Of a stretch of DNA of 64,000 bases, positions 47,593-60,383 are shown piece after piece (position 1 is the first letter of the stretch; each line of letters opens with the position of its first letter). The notes under the pieces were generated by a model, which searched no databases, was not told the origin of the DNA, and saw only the letters and a list, made by a program, of their open reading frames with translations. The DNA is from Sclerurus mexicanus. Taxonomy: Eukaryota; Chordata; Aves; Passeriformes; Furnariidae. Made by a program: the position numbers and the translations under genes. The DNA is taken from positions 1,701,902 to 1,765,901 of the forward strand of contig VWZF01001856.1 of the NCBI GenBank assembly GCA_013396755.1, in the 5' to 3' direction.

Positions 47593-48419
47593 CATGCTTG
47601 CTGCAAACAAGCTATTGCTGTTCACTTTGCAGTTTTCAAGGCTGGAGTTGACATTTTTTTATACTAGGAAAATATTTACAATGAAGAAAAACAATTGATG
47701 GTCATTATTAAAGCCATTATTAATGAGGCAGGTAACAAAGTTGTTGCTGTGTGACTTCGGTTTATTACAAGAGCAGCCTTGGAACTCGAAGAGAAGGAAG
47801 GGACAACCTGGCTGTTGTCTCCCTGCTGGAAATAAGTGATAGATTGGCAATGTGAGACATGCCTACCCACTGCACCCTAACTAATATAGGGAGGACAGGT
47901 TTGGGAGGAATGGAGTTACCACAGGGACAAACCCAGGAATAATTTCCTGTCTCTACTCAGTGCCTCTCTGGGTTGAGGCAGCTGGACCCAGCTCTGGTCT
48001 TCAATAGGCAGTCAAAAACTTTGAGTTCAGTGACGTTATGGCTTCATTTATCTGTGGGAAATGTCTGATGCATGATGTTAACAATTCAGCCTCCTCCTCA
48101 GCTTGTCACCCATGAGTCCTGCTCTACTCAAGATGCTCTGACAAACAGTGGATGAAAAATATGTGCACAAAACCTCACAAACACAAATTGTGTAAATCCT
48201 CTTACAGACACAGAGCAAAACCAAGAGAAAGAGTGGGATGAAGTGAGGAGTGGCTACACCAGCAAGACTCTACTACCAGTCAGTTTTAGAGAGAACACTC
48301 TGTTGTCTACCCTTGCCTTGGGTAAGAACTGCGAACCCCAAACAGGTCCAGTGTCATGAACATTACCTCAGCCAACACATATCTGTGAACAAGAACACAA
48401 GGAACAGAACACAAACACA

Positions 48420-48530
48420 TCATAGAATCACAGAATCAGAACTGTTAAGGCTGCAAAAGACCTCCAAGATAATCAAGTCCAATCTTTGACCAAATGCCAC
48501 CATGTTCAGTAAACTATATTGTGAACCATC
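48420..48530 (-). mobile_element. CR1 fragment
   Basis: Inverted CR1: 'tcatagaatcacagaatcag', 'ataatcaagtccaatctttg'. Closely similar in type to the copy at 39480. Confidence 0.88.
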
Positions 48531-49285
48531 TCCCAGCCAAGGTGGAGGAAGAGCTGATGAAAAAGGCAGACACTGCTGCCCATCTGAGAGCTCCCTCAAC
48601 AAGGACCAGGGACATATCTTGCCTCTTTGTTCCAATCTCCCTCCCTCTTTAAATGTTCCACCACTGGTTCTTTTGTGTCTGTGGACAGGAATTCATTGCA
48701 CATTCACAACAGAGAAGACTGAAATTATTGTGGCTTTTCATCTGAGAGTTTTTTGCATCTCCTGTTTACTTTGCTCCATAGTGCTCATGCCAGCATTTGG
48801 ATTTTCAATGGAAAGTCACCTAGATCAGGCTCACTATCACCCTTTGCCCAGTGACTTGTGAGCAATACACATACCTGAAAAGTGAGTGGAAGGTTGAGCT
48901 GATGCCTCCTGGCCTAAAGACATGGGGACATGAGAGGCTGGGTGACTCCAGAACGCGGTGCCATTACAAACAGCACTTTGCCTGGAGGCCCATCCAGTTG
49001 AATTAGGAAAAAAGGAGCCATTAATTAACTTGACTTAAGAGAAAGCTGATGCAGGGCAATGTGACCTTTTCTCTATGTCACATGCCACACGGATTTTAGC
49101 CTCCCTCTGATGCTTTGTCACTGCCAGTCCTTGTTTTTTAGATCACTGGATTGCAGGGGGGTGATGGTGACCAAAAGGATTGCAGCAGCAGAAGGAAAGA
49201 GATGACAGCTTCACTATTCCCGTCATCTGTCCACCAAAGACAGAAAAATCTTATTATGCATCTCCCATATCTTACCTTGTAATCT

Positions 49286-49345
49286 GTAGATATATGTATA
49301 TTTGTATGTATATGTATGTATATACATATATATGTATACATACTC
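49286..49345. repeat. TATG/TATA simple sequence
   Basis: Imperfect tatg and tata repeats on the plus strand. Confidence 0.8.
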
Positions 49346-49644
49346 TCAGGTACTGCAAACACATAACATTCCATGTGAGCATTCTGTTAACATACACATA
49401 TAAAGTAGTTTTGAGCAGTGTTTTACTAAAAAACTAACAATGGCATTTGTTCACAAAAATGCAGAATAGAATTATTTAATGCTGCTCAATTTTTGCACAG
49501 AAGTGATGGCAACAGAAGGAGCTTTATGCAGTTTTCTCTGATTAGCTCAATCCATTGCTGCAATAGCCAGATCTACTTGAAATTTGATATTGTATTAGCT
49601 TATCTCAGGGATTGGAGGGAAAGTGTAGTTAACAGCCTTTAAAA

Positions 49645-49985
49645 TCATAGCATCATTGAATGATTTGTGTTGAAAGAGACTTGAAAGCTCATCTCATTCC
49701 AATCCCCTGCCATGGGCAGGGACACATTCCACTATCCCAGGTTGCTCCAAGCCCCATCCAACCTGGCCTTGAACTTTTCCAGGGATGGGGCAGCCACATC
49801 TTCTCTTTGCAATCTGTGAGAGGACCTCACCACCATCACAGGGAAGAATTTTCTCGTAATATCTAATCTAATCTAATCTAATCTAATCTAATCTAATCTA
49901 ATCTAATCTAATCTAATCTAATCTAAATCTTCAATTTGAGGCCATTCCCCCTTGTCCTTTCACTGCATGCACTTGCTTCTTAGAC
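49645..49985 (-). mobile_element. CR1 fragment carrying a pentanucleotide expansion
   Basis: Inverted CR1: 'aatcatagcatcattgaatg', 'cctgccatgggcagggacac', then the repeat at 49858-49926, then 'ttcaatttgaggccattccc'. CR1 sequence resumes on both sides of the repeat. Confidence 0.93.
49858..49926. repeat. (TAATC)n pentanucleotide microsatellite
   Basis: About 13 perfect copies of a 5-bp unit, located exactly where other CR1 copies in this window read 'taatatctaatctaaat'. Confidence 0.97.
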
Positions 49986-51646
49986 ATCAATTTTAGGGAG
50001 AGAGATAAATTATTTCAGTAAGGCAAGATTAATATTTTGAGTTTAACTTGAATATCTGCTTGGAACAGGAAGCTAATCTAACCCATTCCATGACATCCAG
50101 GATACGTCTACACCTTGTCCTTAGTGCACCACAAGATCTCCTTCAGGACCTGACTCACAGCCCACAGCAACAATACACCAGGAATTCCAGGTCCTAGGAA
50201 CAGGGAAAAAAACAGATTTCAGATCACATGTGACTCTCTGAGCCTCAGTCTGCTAGAAAGCTTCACAGACTGTGAGAGACACCTGGACTGGTTGTCCACA
50301 AGTGACTGCAGGTATTTCTACACTGTCATCTTCTACCTGTGTGGACTCTGTAGGGGTGAAAGGTGGATGGATCTGGGAGTTCACTGAGCCCTGAGTTTCT
50401 CCACAGATCCCTCTTTGAGAGTTGTGTCAACACAGACATTGAGATCAAAAGTGCAGGATTTCATCCTCTGAATTAGAGATTTTTTTTGACTGCACTGTTG
50501 AAAAAGAAAATACAACGAAAAAGTACTTCTCGAATTCCATTGGATAATATTGGCAAGGACAGACGTGTCAATGATACCCACATATAGCTCATATAGAGCA
50601 AAAAACCTCAGAATGACTTAAAAAGTGTTTTTCCGTGTTCCAATAAATCACTGTGTCTTAAAGTATTGAAGGTTGGTTTTGAAACTTCTCTCTAAGAAAT
50701 TCGAGCTTTTATCTCAGTGAAAACACTCCCATCCTACTAAACAAACATGACGTGCTCAGCAGTGGACCTCAGAAAATCCTCTCACATCTCATTATCCCAC
50801 AGTTTAGATTAGGGCTTTTATAGCTTGGCTTTCTAATTCAACCACAGGATCAGCTCTGCTCCCCTCTGTCTCAGCCTTTGCAGGGCTAATATATTATTTC
50901 TGTAACATGAAGAGCAAAGCAAAGGAATATAACATGTTCTTGAGGCAACAAGTTAATTTTGATTTAACCTTCCAGTGCTTGACATTGTGCCCATTAACAC
51001 TTTGGCTGTTTAAAGTGAAACACCAAGTGAGCAAGCAATAAACTCTTACTCAAACAAAAAGCCTCCCAGAGGTGGTGGCTGCATTGTTTCCTGCAACCCA
51101 AGGCATTCCCTTGTCATTCCTATTGGCAAGATGTCCTTTCCATGAGAAGATGGACTCTGTTGGACCTATTTACCACAAAACATGTCACCTGTAAAAAGGC
51201 ATCGGAAACTGAATTATGAGGATTTTCACCTGAGAACACTGGAGGATGGAGAGGAAATTCCTGGGTCCAAGACCAGACCTGACACAGTAAAGCTTCTGGC
51301 TCTAACATAGACCTGCTCAAAGCCCACAGACCTGGCTGTGCTTCAGTTTCCCCTCCTGCCCTTTCTTTTACCCATTAGGGCTGTACATCCTTCACACCAG
51401 GAATCTCTGGCTGTATGACAGTACCTACAGTCTCCAGTCCCATTTACTACAGTATGAGAACACTTAAAGAGCTGCAAATACACAGAGACTGAGTCATTGA
51501 TAGGGATTTTTGGGTAAAAAAGAGTGGCGTGACAGACTTCTACTCTTGCAGTTCAAACAATCCAGCTTTAAGGTTGGTCATTTGGTGGTACAATCCACTT
51601 TTATTCCTCATTTCAAAACTTTATTTCTCCTAGGCCCTACATCAAA

Positions 51647-51765
51647 GAATCATAGAATCATTAAAATACCTGTAAGACCATTAAGTCCAATCATCAACCC
51701 ATCACCACCATCATGTTCACCATTAAACCTGTTACCTCTAAGCTCTTGGACATCTCACTGGTGGA
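51647..51765 (-). mobile_element. CR1 fragment
   Basis: Inverted CR1 3' end: 'aagaatcatagaatcattaa', 'agaccattaagtccaatcat'. Confidence 0.85.
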
Positions 51766-52054
51766 AGTGACTTTACAGAGAAAGCACTTGGACGCAATGG
51801 TAACTAGAGACACTTCAAGGACTAAACCAAAATTATTTATTGCCCTTTGACCTTAGGGCTCATCGTTTCCCTTTGCAGATCTCAGACACCTTCCCCAGAC
51901 ACTCCAAGCCAGAGTTTTCCAGAGTGACACAAGGAATTTGGTCCCTCGTGTCCAGCTCCTAATGAGGTTATTTAAGGCTTAGACATACCATTTCTCAGGG
52001 AACATTCACACAATCTTTTGCCAACAGACCCAAGGACACACAAATTTCACTTCT

Positions 52055-52113
52055 AGGTGATCCCAACCAAAGCAGCTGGACTTCATTGATCCCTTCCAAC
52101 TCAGAATATTCTG
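52055..52113 (+). mobile_element. Possible CR1 tail remnant
   Basis: 'ctggacttcattgatccctt' and 'ccaactcagaatattctgac' resemble a plus-strand CR1 end but are short and diverged. Confidence 0.45.
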
Positions 52114-53919
52114 ACTTAGACTGGTCTAGGTCCTAGAAAATAGGTCACGTTGAGGCAAATACATGACGCAAATGAGAAGTGGCCTCATGCTCACTGCACA
52201 CTGGGACCACAGACAAAGACACCAAGACAGCACGTTCTCCTTGCTAAGGGTCCCACAGAAAACTCTGAGGAAAGATCTGGGTTGGCTTTGGGTTAGGTTT
52301 GTTGGGTTAGTTTGGAATATTTCTCTTTTTATTGCCTTCCCCTCCAAACTCCAATCCTCTCAAAGAAAGACACCTGAAAAAAGAGACTTTGCTTTTCGAA
52401 AGACCTTCAGCACATCTGCCTCCCACTGCAGTAATATTATTTTCCTAAGCAGCCCCCAGACTGTGAGTATAAAAGCACACATATTCAAAACCCACAAAAT
52501 AAGAATAAGATAATAACCCTGGACAATGAGAAAATTGCACAAGTTCACTTTCCATGTCAGTATGCATTTCCCTTTAAGAATTTTCATTTCCCTTTAAGCA
52601 ATTCTATTATTCACACATAGCATTTCTAATCATTCTTTCAAGTGTTTCTATGTAACTTATCAGGGTTTAATGAATGCCAGAATAAGCACTAGAGGGAATA
52701 TCCACATAACTGGACACTAACCCAAAGGTTTTAACAAGACCGCTTATTTTTCTTTTTAATATAATCTTTATTCAAGCATTTTCTGCTTTGATCAGAAATA
52801 TGGCTTTTTTATTGGTATTATTATTGACTTTTTCCCATCCACTCTCTTGCTTAATCCACCAGCCCATAACCTGTGAGCCTTCCAGGGTTGCAGTGAAGAG
52901 TTATTAGTTACAAAGGGCTTCCTTGGAAACAACATCTACATAAAATCAGTCAAAATTAACAAGTAAACTACTATACTGGCTTCTACTAAATTGGGACCCA
53001 CACTCACTTTGCAGAGAGAACAGTAAAAAAAAAAAACCCCAAAAAAATATCCAATATCGATACCTGAATATGTAAAAGAAGAAGTGACTTGTTCAGTCTG
53101 CCATACATAGAGGGATTCACTTCCAAGAATTCCTAAGTACCCAGCCATTGTCAACTACACAAATTATGGGACACCTTGTCACTGTAGGTTTGAATGACTA
53201 AAAAAGTGGATGAGACAAGATACATCAAGAAATAGTACAAGAATCGGATGCATTTTCAGGTCAAACTGCCCTTTGGAAGACAGGGATATGAGAAAAAGAA
53301 GTCAATCTATAAATGCTGGATACTCTTCCCAAAGCAACCACTGCTTCCAACAATACACTAGAAACACATTAAAACTCAATCCTGCATTTTAAGTCAGTCT
53401 TGGAGTTTTGTAGGATTCATTTTTGCACAATACTGTTGTGGGCAGTCCTGCACTTGTACTTGAGCTCTGGCTGGTTTTGGGTTCTTTTCTCTGGGGTGCT
53501 GTTCAGACATAAATAGAGTCAGAACATTTTTCAGAGAGCCTCAGGCTTTCCAAGAGCAAGGGATGTTTATAGTTATGTGTGGTCACTGGCTTCCATTGGG
53601 CTTCCTTCTTCCTTCAGACACAAGTTTGAGTGGCTGAGGAAGTTTGGATCCTTGGGTTCTAGAAAGGGAATGGAGGAAGCAAGTTTCCATCCCTGCACAA
53701 GGATCCGAACCAGCCACCTGAAGCAGACTGCACAGGCAGCTGGGCAGAATAATTTCTCTAAAGCTGACTTAGAGGTCTTACCCTGGGGTTTCAAACAGTA
53801 AAGGGGAACATAATATCATTTTCCTGCAATGATAAAATTAACTTTTAGTGGTTTTACTTATACCTCTAATCATTTATAATAATAACATTAAGATTCAGAG
53901 AAACCTAATATATGTATCC

Positions 53920-54252
53920 CAATATCTAAAGGGGGCCTACAAGAAAGTTAGAGAGGGACTTTTTACAAGGGCAAGCAGTGACAGGACAAGGCGGAATGGT
54001 CTTAAGCTGAAAGAGGATAGCTTTAGATTAGGTATTAGGAAGAAATTCTTCCCTGTGAGGGAGGGGAGGCCCTGGCACAGGCTGCCCAGAGAAGCTGTGG
54101 CTGCCCCATCCCTGGAAAAGTTCAAGGCCAGGTTGGATGGGGCTTGGAACAACCTGGGATAGTGGAATGTGTCTCTGCCCATGGTAGGGTGGCTGGAACA
54201 ATATGATTTTCAAAGTCCTTTCCAACCCAAACCATTCTATGATTCCATGATT
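53920..54252 (+). mobile_element. CR1 3' end
   Basis: Plus-strand CR1: 'gggggcctacaagaaagtta', 'ggcaagcagtgacaggacaa', 'ctgtggctgccccatccctg', ending 'ccattctatgattccatgat'. Confidence 0.95.
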
Positions 54253-54699
54253 TGGAGAACTGGAAAAGTCCTGAACAACTGACACTTTCTATTCCTTATC
54301 CCACAGCACAATATGCTCTGCCAGGCTTCATTCCTGACACATCCTGTTGTTATATCTTAATTCCCTCTCCAGAGATAAAAGAAAGGCAGTTGTGCCCATG
54401 TCCTAAGGCACAGAGACCAGAGGCACTACAGCCCAGTTCTGCCCTAGTATGAGGTGTGCTTTTAACTGTGGTCACTTCTCAGAGTAGGACATGGACAGAA
54501 AATTTAAGTAATTTATCACAAGATGCATGAATAGGTTCAGGAAGATCCAAGGTCTCTCTGCAGCTATTAGGGAAATTTTTCCAAGTATTTTCTTCAACTG
54601 AATATTTATCCAATGGAGTTGTACCTTCTATTTCTTTCATATTTATTTTCGAGACAACCTTGAACCCATTTGGTGCCTTTGATCAGCTAATTCTATAAT

Positions 54700-54917
54700 C
54701 TAACTCAGAGACAATTTCTTCACTGAGAGGATGGGCAGGCATTGGCACAGGCTGCCCAGGACAGTGGTGGAATCACCATCCCTGGAAGTGTTCAAAAAAC
54801 ATGTGGATGTTCACTTGGGGACATGGTTTAGTGGTGGCCTTGGCAGTGCTGGGATAATAGTTGTTCTCGATGACCTTAGAGGGTTTTCCAACCTAAAGGA
54901 TTTTATGATTCTGTCAG
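54700..54917 (+). mobile_element. CR1 3' end
   Basis: Plus-strand CR1 of a different subfamily: 'ggcacaggctgcccaggaca', 'ctggaagtgttcaaaaaaca', 'gttctcgatgaccttagagg', ending 'tttatgattctgtcag'. Confidence 0.93.
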
Positions 54918-56230
54918 TCCCACAGAGAGAGAAAAAATGCTGTTCTTGCAATAGGGACCTTATAGGGATGAAACTTCATTTTCAGTACTCTCTTGCAACC
55001 TGGTGAGCATGGGAAGAAAACAAGGAGTCAGGCTTATCCTAGTTTTGCAATGCGCTTATTAATTTCAGAAAAACCACCGCAGGAACAAAGTTTATTAGCG
55101 AGTAGGAGGATGTTTCAGGAACAGAGCCTGACTGAAAATAATCAGCTCCCTTTAATTAATTGCATACAGTTTTATTGCATAACTGATGGGTTTAAACCTT
55201 GGCCAATTAGCTTGCCAAACACAGAAGTTAAATTCTCTATTGGTCTCTCGAGTAAAGTCTATGCCAAAGTTTTAATTCAAGTTGCCTTATCCAAGCAACC
55301 AGAAAATAGGGTCTCTTGAAACTAAAATTAGTGGGTGGTTACCCAGATTTGGAAAAAAAGAACAGGAAAGGCAAAGGAAAAAAATCAAGGAGACAGAAAT
55401 CCAATATATTGCTCAGGTCCATGGCCTCCATTCTGGGATAAGTTGTAGTCACAAGGTTACCTTGTCTTGACAACTTATTTTCAAAGGCAAGTTGAGGTAC
55501 CATTGTCAATTTGATGTGCCCACAACACAGAAGAAAAAAAAAAAACAACCCACACCTGTTATTTGAAAAGTTCTTCCAGAACACCTTATGATGCTGTGGT
55601 AGCTGCCTCACTGGCTGTGGTTCTCTTTTTCCAGCAAGTGGAGAAGGCCAGGATGATTTTATAATCATATATACTTATATATTTGTATATTAAAATGAAT
55701 ATAAATTTTTATATTTTAATAACCATGTTCTTGGCATGATCTAGAGCTGCATATTCAATGTAACTACTCCAGATGCAAATATTTATTTTCCAGTTTCTTT
55801 CTTAAACACAGTGCCAGTTAGTTAACTTTTTTTTTCCAAAGCACTGATCTATTTCTCAAAAAATGCATTAGGAAATGAATATGTTCTTTTTAACTAATTA
55901 TTTTAACTAGGCATTGTATTAATACTCATGCTACATCTCCTGAGAACCTCATGGTGCTCATTGTGTCAGCCACATGTGCTTTGAACTTGGAAGAGTGATG
56001 ACATCTATATCAAAGCTATGCTTTTATAAATGAAGATTTTGCATGTTTTGCCTCAGTAATTATATTGTGAAAAGTTGCTTTTGGGTGTAGCAACCTCTTG
56101 GTTCAAGCTTTCAGCACTTGCAGCCTCATTAGATAAAATGCTCTATTAAGTCCTTGTCCTGAGTTGCTCTAAGTGAAATTTGGGTGGGTGGTTGCTGCAC
56201 TTACTGCTGATTTTTTGGTGTGTATATTCT

Positions 56231-56440
56231 AGAATCACAGAATGGTTTGGGTTGGAAGAGACATTTAAAGGTCATCTGGTCCAATCCCCTGCCATGGGCA
56301 CAGACACATTCCACTAAACCAAGTTTCTCAGAGCCTTGAATATTTTCAGGGATGGGGCAGCCACCACCTCTCTGGACGACCTGTGTCAGTGTTTCACCAC
56401 ATTCATTGTAAATAATTCTTCCTTATATCTAATCTAAATT
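56231..56440 (-). mobile_element. CR1 fragment, first half of an interrupted copy
   Basis: Inverted CR1: 'tagaatcacagaatggtttg', 'gccatgggcacagacacatt', ending 'ccttatatctaatctaaat'. Its continuation is at 56890-57030. Confidence 0.92.
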
Positions 56441-56889
56441 AGAAAAAGGGCAATGAAGATGGTGAAGAGCCTTGAGGGGAAGCGTGTGAGGAGCAGCTGA
56501 GGGCACTTGGTGTGTTCAGCTGGAGAAGAGGAGACTGAGGGGAGACCTCATTGCAGTCACAACTTCCTTGTGAGAGGCAGCGAAGGGGCAGGCACTGATC
56601 TCTGCTCTGTGGGGACCAGGGATAGGACCCAGGGAATGGCCTGGAGTCGTGTCAGGACAGGGTTAGGTTGGATTTTAGAAAGAGGTTCTTCCCTCAGAGG
56701 GTGGTGGGCACTGAACAGGCTCCCCAGGGCAGTGAGCACAGCACGAAGGCTGCCAGAGCTCAAGGAGTGTTTGGATGACACTCTTAGGTGCACAAGGTGT
56801 GACTCTTGGAGATGATTCTGTGCAGGGCTGCGAGCTGGACTTGATGATCCTTGTGAGTCCCTTCCAATTTGGCATATCCTGTGATTCTG
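56441..56889 (+). mobile_element. CR1 3' end inserted into another CR1
   Basis: Plus-strand CR1: 'ttcagctggagaagaggaga', 'gaggggagacctcattgcag', 'aaagaggttcttccctcaga', ending 'catatcctgtgattctgt'. It belongs to a different subfamily from the copy it interrupts. Confidence 0.93.
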
Positions 56890-57030
56890 TAAATCAAACC
56901 TCTTCTTATTTAAATCATCAGTCCTCGTCCTACTGCAACAGGACCTGCTAAAAAGTCTGTCTCTATCTTCCTTATAAGCCCCCTTTAAGTACCAAAAGGC
57001 CATAAGGTCTCCCTGGGGCCTTCTCTTTGA
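56890..57030 (-). mobile_element. CR1 fragment, second half of the interrupted copy
   Basis: 'acctgctaaaaagtctgtct' and 'cttataagccccctttaagt' continue the inverted CR1 that stops at 56440. Confidence 0.88.
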
Positions 57031-57439
57031 GGCAGAACTCTTATTTAAACATGTGGTACCACACAGCCCTGAGCCAGCTCCAGAGCAATCACATTTTGGA
57101 CCAAATGAGTCAAAACTGCTTGCTTGTTACTGTGATCATGAAACGCAAGACTGTCAAAACGTAAAGGCACAAAGGGGAGAGCAAGGCAAGCTAAGGTCAC
57201 ACAGGCAGACATCTAAGTGCTTGCCTGCTTTAGTAATGCCACATGGACACCAGTAATTACCAGCATGTCATTTTTCCCAGTGTTTCATAGAAGACTCAAA
57301 CTAGTTTCGAAATCACACCATGCCAGATGCTACATAGACATTTCTGTAGTCCTGACACTGGAAAGTCAAAAGTCACCACAAAAAAAAGTGGAAGGAAAAA
57401 TAGAATTAACCTCATTTCACAGGGTCATCAAGTGATTTC

Positions 57440-57645
57440 TTTGCTGCTGTGTTGGCGAGGCACTGGCACAAGTAGCATAGGGAAGCTGTGGCTGCCCTAT
57501 GCCCAGAATTCTTCAAGGCCAAGTTGGATGGAGCTTCAAGCAACCTGGTCTAGTGGAAGGTGCCCATGGCAGGGGAGTCTGAACAAGATGGTCTCTGAGG
57601 TCCCTTTCCACCCAAGTTTTCTGTGATTCTTTCTATGTTTCTATG
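57440..57645 (+). mobile_element. CR1 3' end
   Basis: Plus-strand CR1: 'cgaggcactggcacaagtag', 'caaggccaagttggatggag', 'ggtctctgaggtccctttcc', ending in 'ctatgtttctatgac'. Confidence 0.92.
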
Positions 57646-57959
57646 ACCCTTCACAGTCACAGGAGAAGGTTTTAGCAGCTCTCTGTAATGAATTCAGACC
57701 TGCTGAGTTGTTCTGCAGCAGCAGCCTGTGTTTCCTGGTCTCTCACAATAAATCGCAACTCAGATCCTAATGGCTGAACACACTGACTCCTGTGGTGCAG
57801 GTCTGCCAGCAGTGAAACCTCTAGGACAGCATGTGGTAAACTATTCAGGGCACTTACATTGCCCTGGACAGATAGACCTGAGATGGTGTTGACCACCGGT
57901 CAGTCTGGGACCAAGCCTAAATTCAAGCCCAACCACACTGGTATGGAAATGTCTCCATT

Positions 57960-58215
57960 GTAGAATCACAGAATCAGATGTTGACTCGGAAGGGTCCCAC
58001 AAGTCCAGCCACATCGAGTCCAACCCTTAGCCCTGCACAGGACCATGCCCAAGAATCACACCATGTGCCTGCGAGTATTGTCCAGATGTTTCTTGAATGC
58101 TGTCAGGCTTGGAGCTGTGACCACTTTCCTGGAAAGCCTTTTAATATCCATCCTAAGCAGTCCTGCCCTTCTGTGTCTCTGTAACACAGCTCCTGGTTCA
58201 GAGTTCACTCGTGTC
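57960..58215 (-). mobile_element. CR1 fragment
   Basis: Inverted CR1: 'tagaatcacagaatcagatg', 'cttagccctgcacaggacca', 'ctgtgaccactttcctggaa'. Same subfamily as the copy at 19432. Confidence 0.92.
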
Positions 58216-60093
58216 CTGCCAGCTCAGACCATAGAGAGACAAGTGAGAGTTTGCTTGGAAAAGGTCATGTCAACAAGGCCAAGGTGAGATGGTCCCCACA
58301 AGAACTTGTCTTTCAGTTCTGCTTTCACATCCCTGCCCTCAACCCACAAGGCGATAATTTCCATGCTTTTCTCATGGCTCTTTTACCACACTGATCCATC
58401 ATGGAAAAATTAAAGAGGCTTTATCTGAAACATCCATGAAGGAAATCCTGTGTCTCTGATAAACCTGACTTCCTCAATTTCCTGTTTGCTGTGCAGCTGT
58501 CTGTGTTGGATGGGTCTCAGGGACATTTTTTGGACATAATTGTGTACCTCAGTTGGAAGCCAGGCTCCTTGAGTTGGAACATAAGGGTCTATAATCTTTA
58601 AAAAAAAAAAAAAATTTAAAATCACAGTAAAAACAGAAAGAATGAAAAGAAAACAAACCAATAAAGAATCTATCCTGTCATAACATTTGAGGTTCTGGTA
58701 TTTGCTGGCCTTGGAGCAGGTTCAAAATAAATGAAGGAAATGTGTATTTCATTAAATGCTAATATTTGGAAGATAAGAGGAAAAAATGATGAAATGCTCC
58801 AGTGTCTGTGTGTGTGTATAAACACACATGCTTGATACACACAAAAACACTGTTGTGATTCTCCCTGAATGAGACTATTGCTACGTAGGAATAACTACTG
58901 AAAAAGGGAAAAAAATATACTCATTATCCCAGGTCATTGCTCTTCATATGCATGACAAGAGACTTTACACTTCTCACTCTTCATCTCTTTTCAGGATGGC
59001 AATTAAATCTTTCCACAAGAATTGTGGTGGTTTTGCTTTTTTAACCAGTGAGACTTGATCCTATAAACAAAGAGTCATTGAGACACATATAGGCATATAT
59101 GTGTAAAAAATCTCAATCCTACACAAACTAAACCATGTCAGGTGCCTTAATAATAAGGTTGGTTAATCTAAAACCAACCAATTTGTTCCCAGTTGATGCC
59201 ATACGTGTTGCTGGTTAAACTTTGAGGTCTTTTCTTCATTCCACCACAGATGCCTTTGTGTAATCCCTTGGCTTCTGACCGACCCAGTCCATAAAGTTAG
59301 GACACAACACGTGTTTGCCTCCTGGGGACAACAAGGCCTTGGGCAACAAGGGTCATGAAGTGCCCAGAATTCTTTTGTTAATTAGCAGATGAAATGCAAG
59401 GGAGCTGGAATATGGGATTTAAGGCTCCACATACTCAGGAAAGCATTTGATGTCTCTGCTTCAAACAACACAGCAGAGCAGGAACTGAAATTTTCACAAG
59501 CAACAAAGCTTAGATCTTTCACAGGACATCAGAAAATAATGGCTCTCTGCAGTTTATTTTCATAGATAGTTCTGCACACATTTTTTCACAAGGACTATGA
59601 ACAGAAAAGATTTCAGTGGCCACAGAGTTGTTTCCTTGCTAACCTTCAACCTTTACTGCAAGCCCACAGGTTCTAGAGTTAAGAGATGTGTTTTCTAACA
59701 CACACCAAAAGAAAGCTTCTTTTTGTTCATTGCAGCTGAACCATTTTGGAGCAAACTCTCTGGGAAAATCTTTCCCCAGGCATAAATCTATCCTGAGAAA
59801 AGAAAAGCATCTAGTGTAGCAAATAACATAAAAGTACGTAGTTTAAAATAAAATAAAATATAAAAGTAGCAGCAACTGCAAACCAGGTGAGATGATGGAA
59901 CATATTGCATTATGGGCTGTCAAACTGTGGCTTGCACAAAATCAGTGGTACTCTTGGATCAAAGCAATGGATCCATCATGACCTCCTTGTAGTTACCTGC
60001 CAAAGATCTGATTAAATGCCATGGTCTAGGTTTCAGGCAAGGTTATGGGGCAGCAAGGAGAGAGTCTGGTTACTGATTGGGAAAGCTGTGGAG

Positions 60094-60195
60094 CTTAGGC
60101 ATTGGACAAGACCTCTAAGATCATCAACTGTAAATCTAGCAATGCCAAGTCCCACTAAACCACATCCTTCACTGCCACATCTACACATCTTTTAA
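60094..60195 (-). mobile_element. CR1 fragment, decayed
   Basis: Inverted CR1: 'ggacaagacctctaagatca', 'actaaaccacatccttcact'. The terminal octamers are missing. Confidence 0.65.
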
Positions 60196-60344
60196 AGCTA
60201 CAGCAGAGGACAATCAGGGGTTAAGGAAACAAGTTTCATGCAAAGTGTTTTACTACAGAGCTGTTGCTGGATTCCCTGCCACATACCAGTGTGCAAAAGT
60301 TTTTCCTTTGGCTGAGACACAAAATTGAAGTTTCTCTCCAGAGA

Positions 60345-60383
60345 GCATTTCTTGGTAGCCAAGAAATTTCTTGGTAGCCAAGC
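60345..60383. repeat. 19-bp tandem duplication
   Basis: 'tttcttggtagccaag' appears twice head to tail, separated by 'aaa'. Confidence 0.85.

Noticed and set aside
56557..57003. 148-codon minus-strand frame
   Set aside because: It spans the nested CR1 copies and crosses an insertion junction; not a gene.
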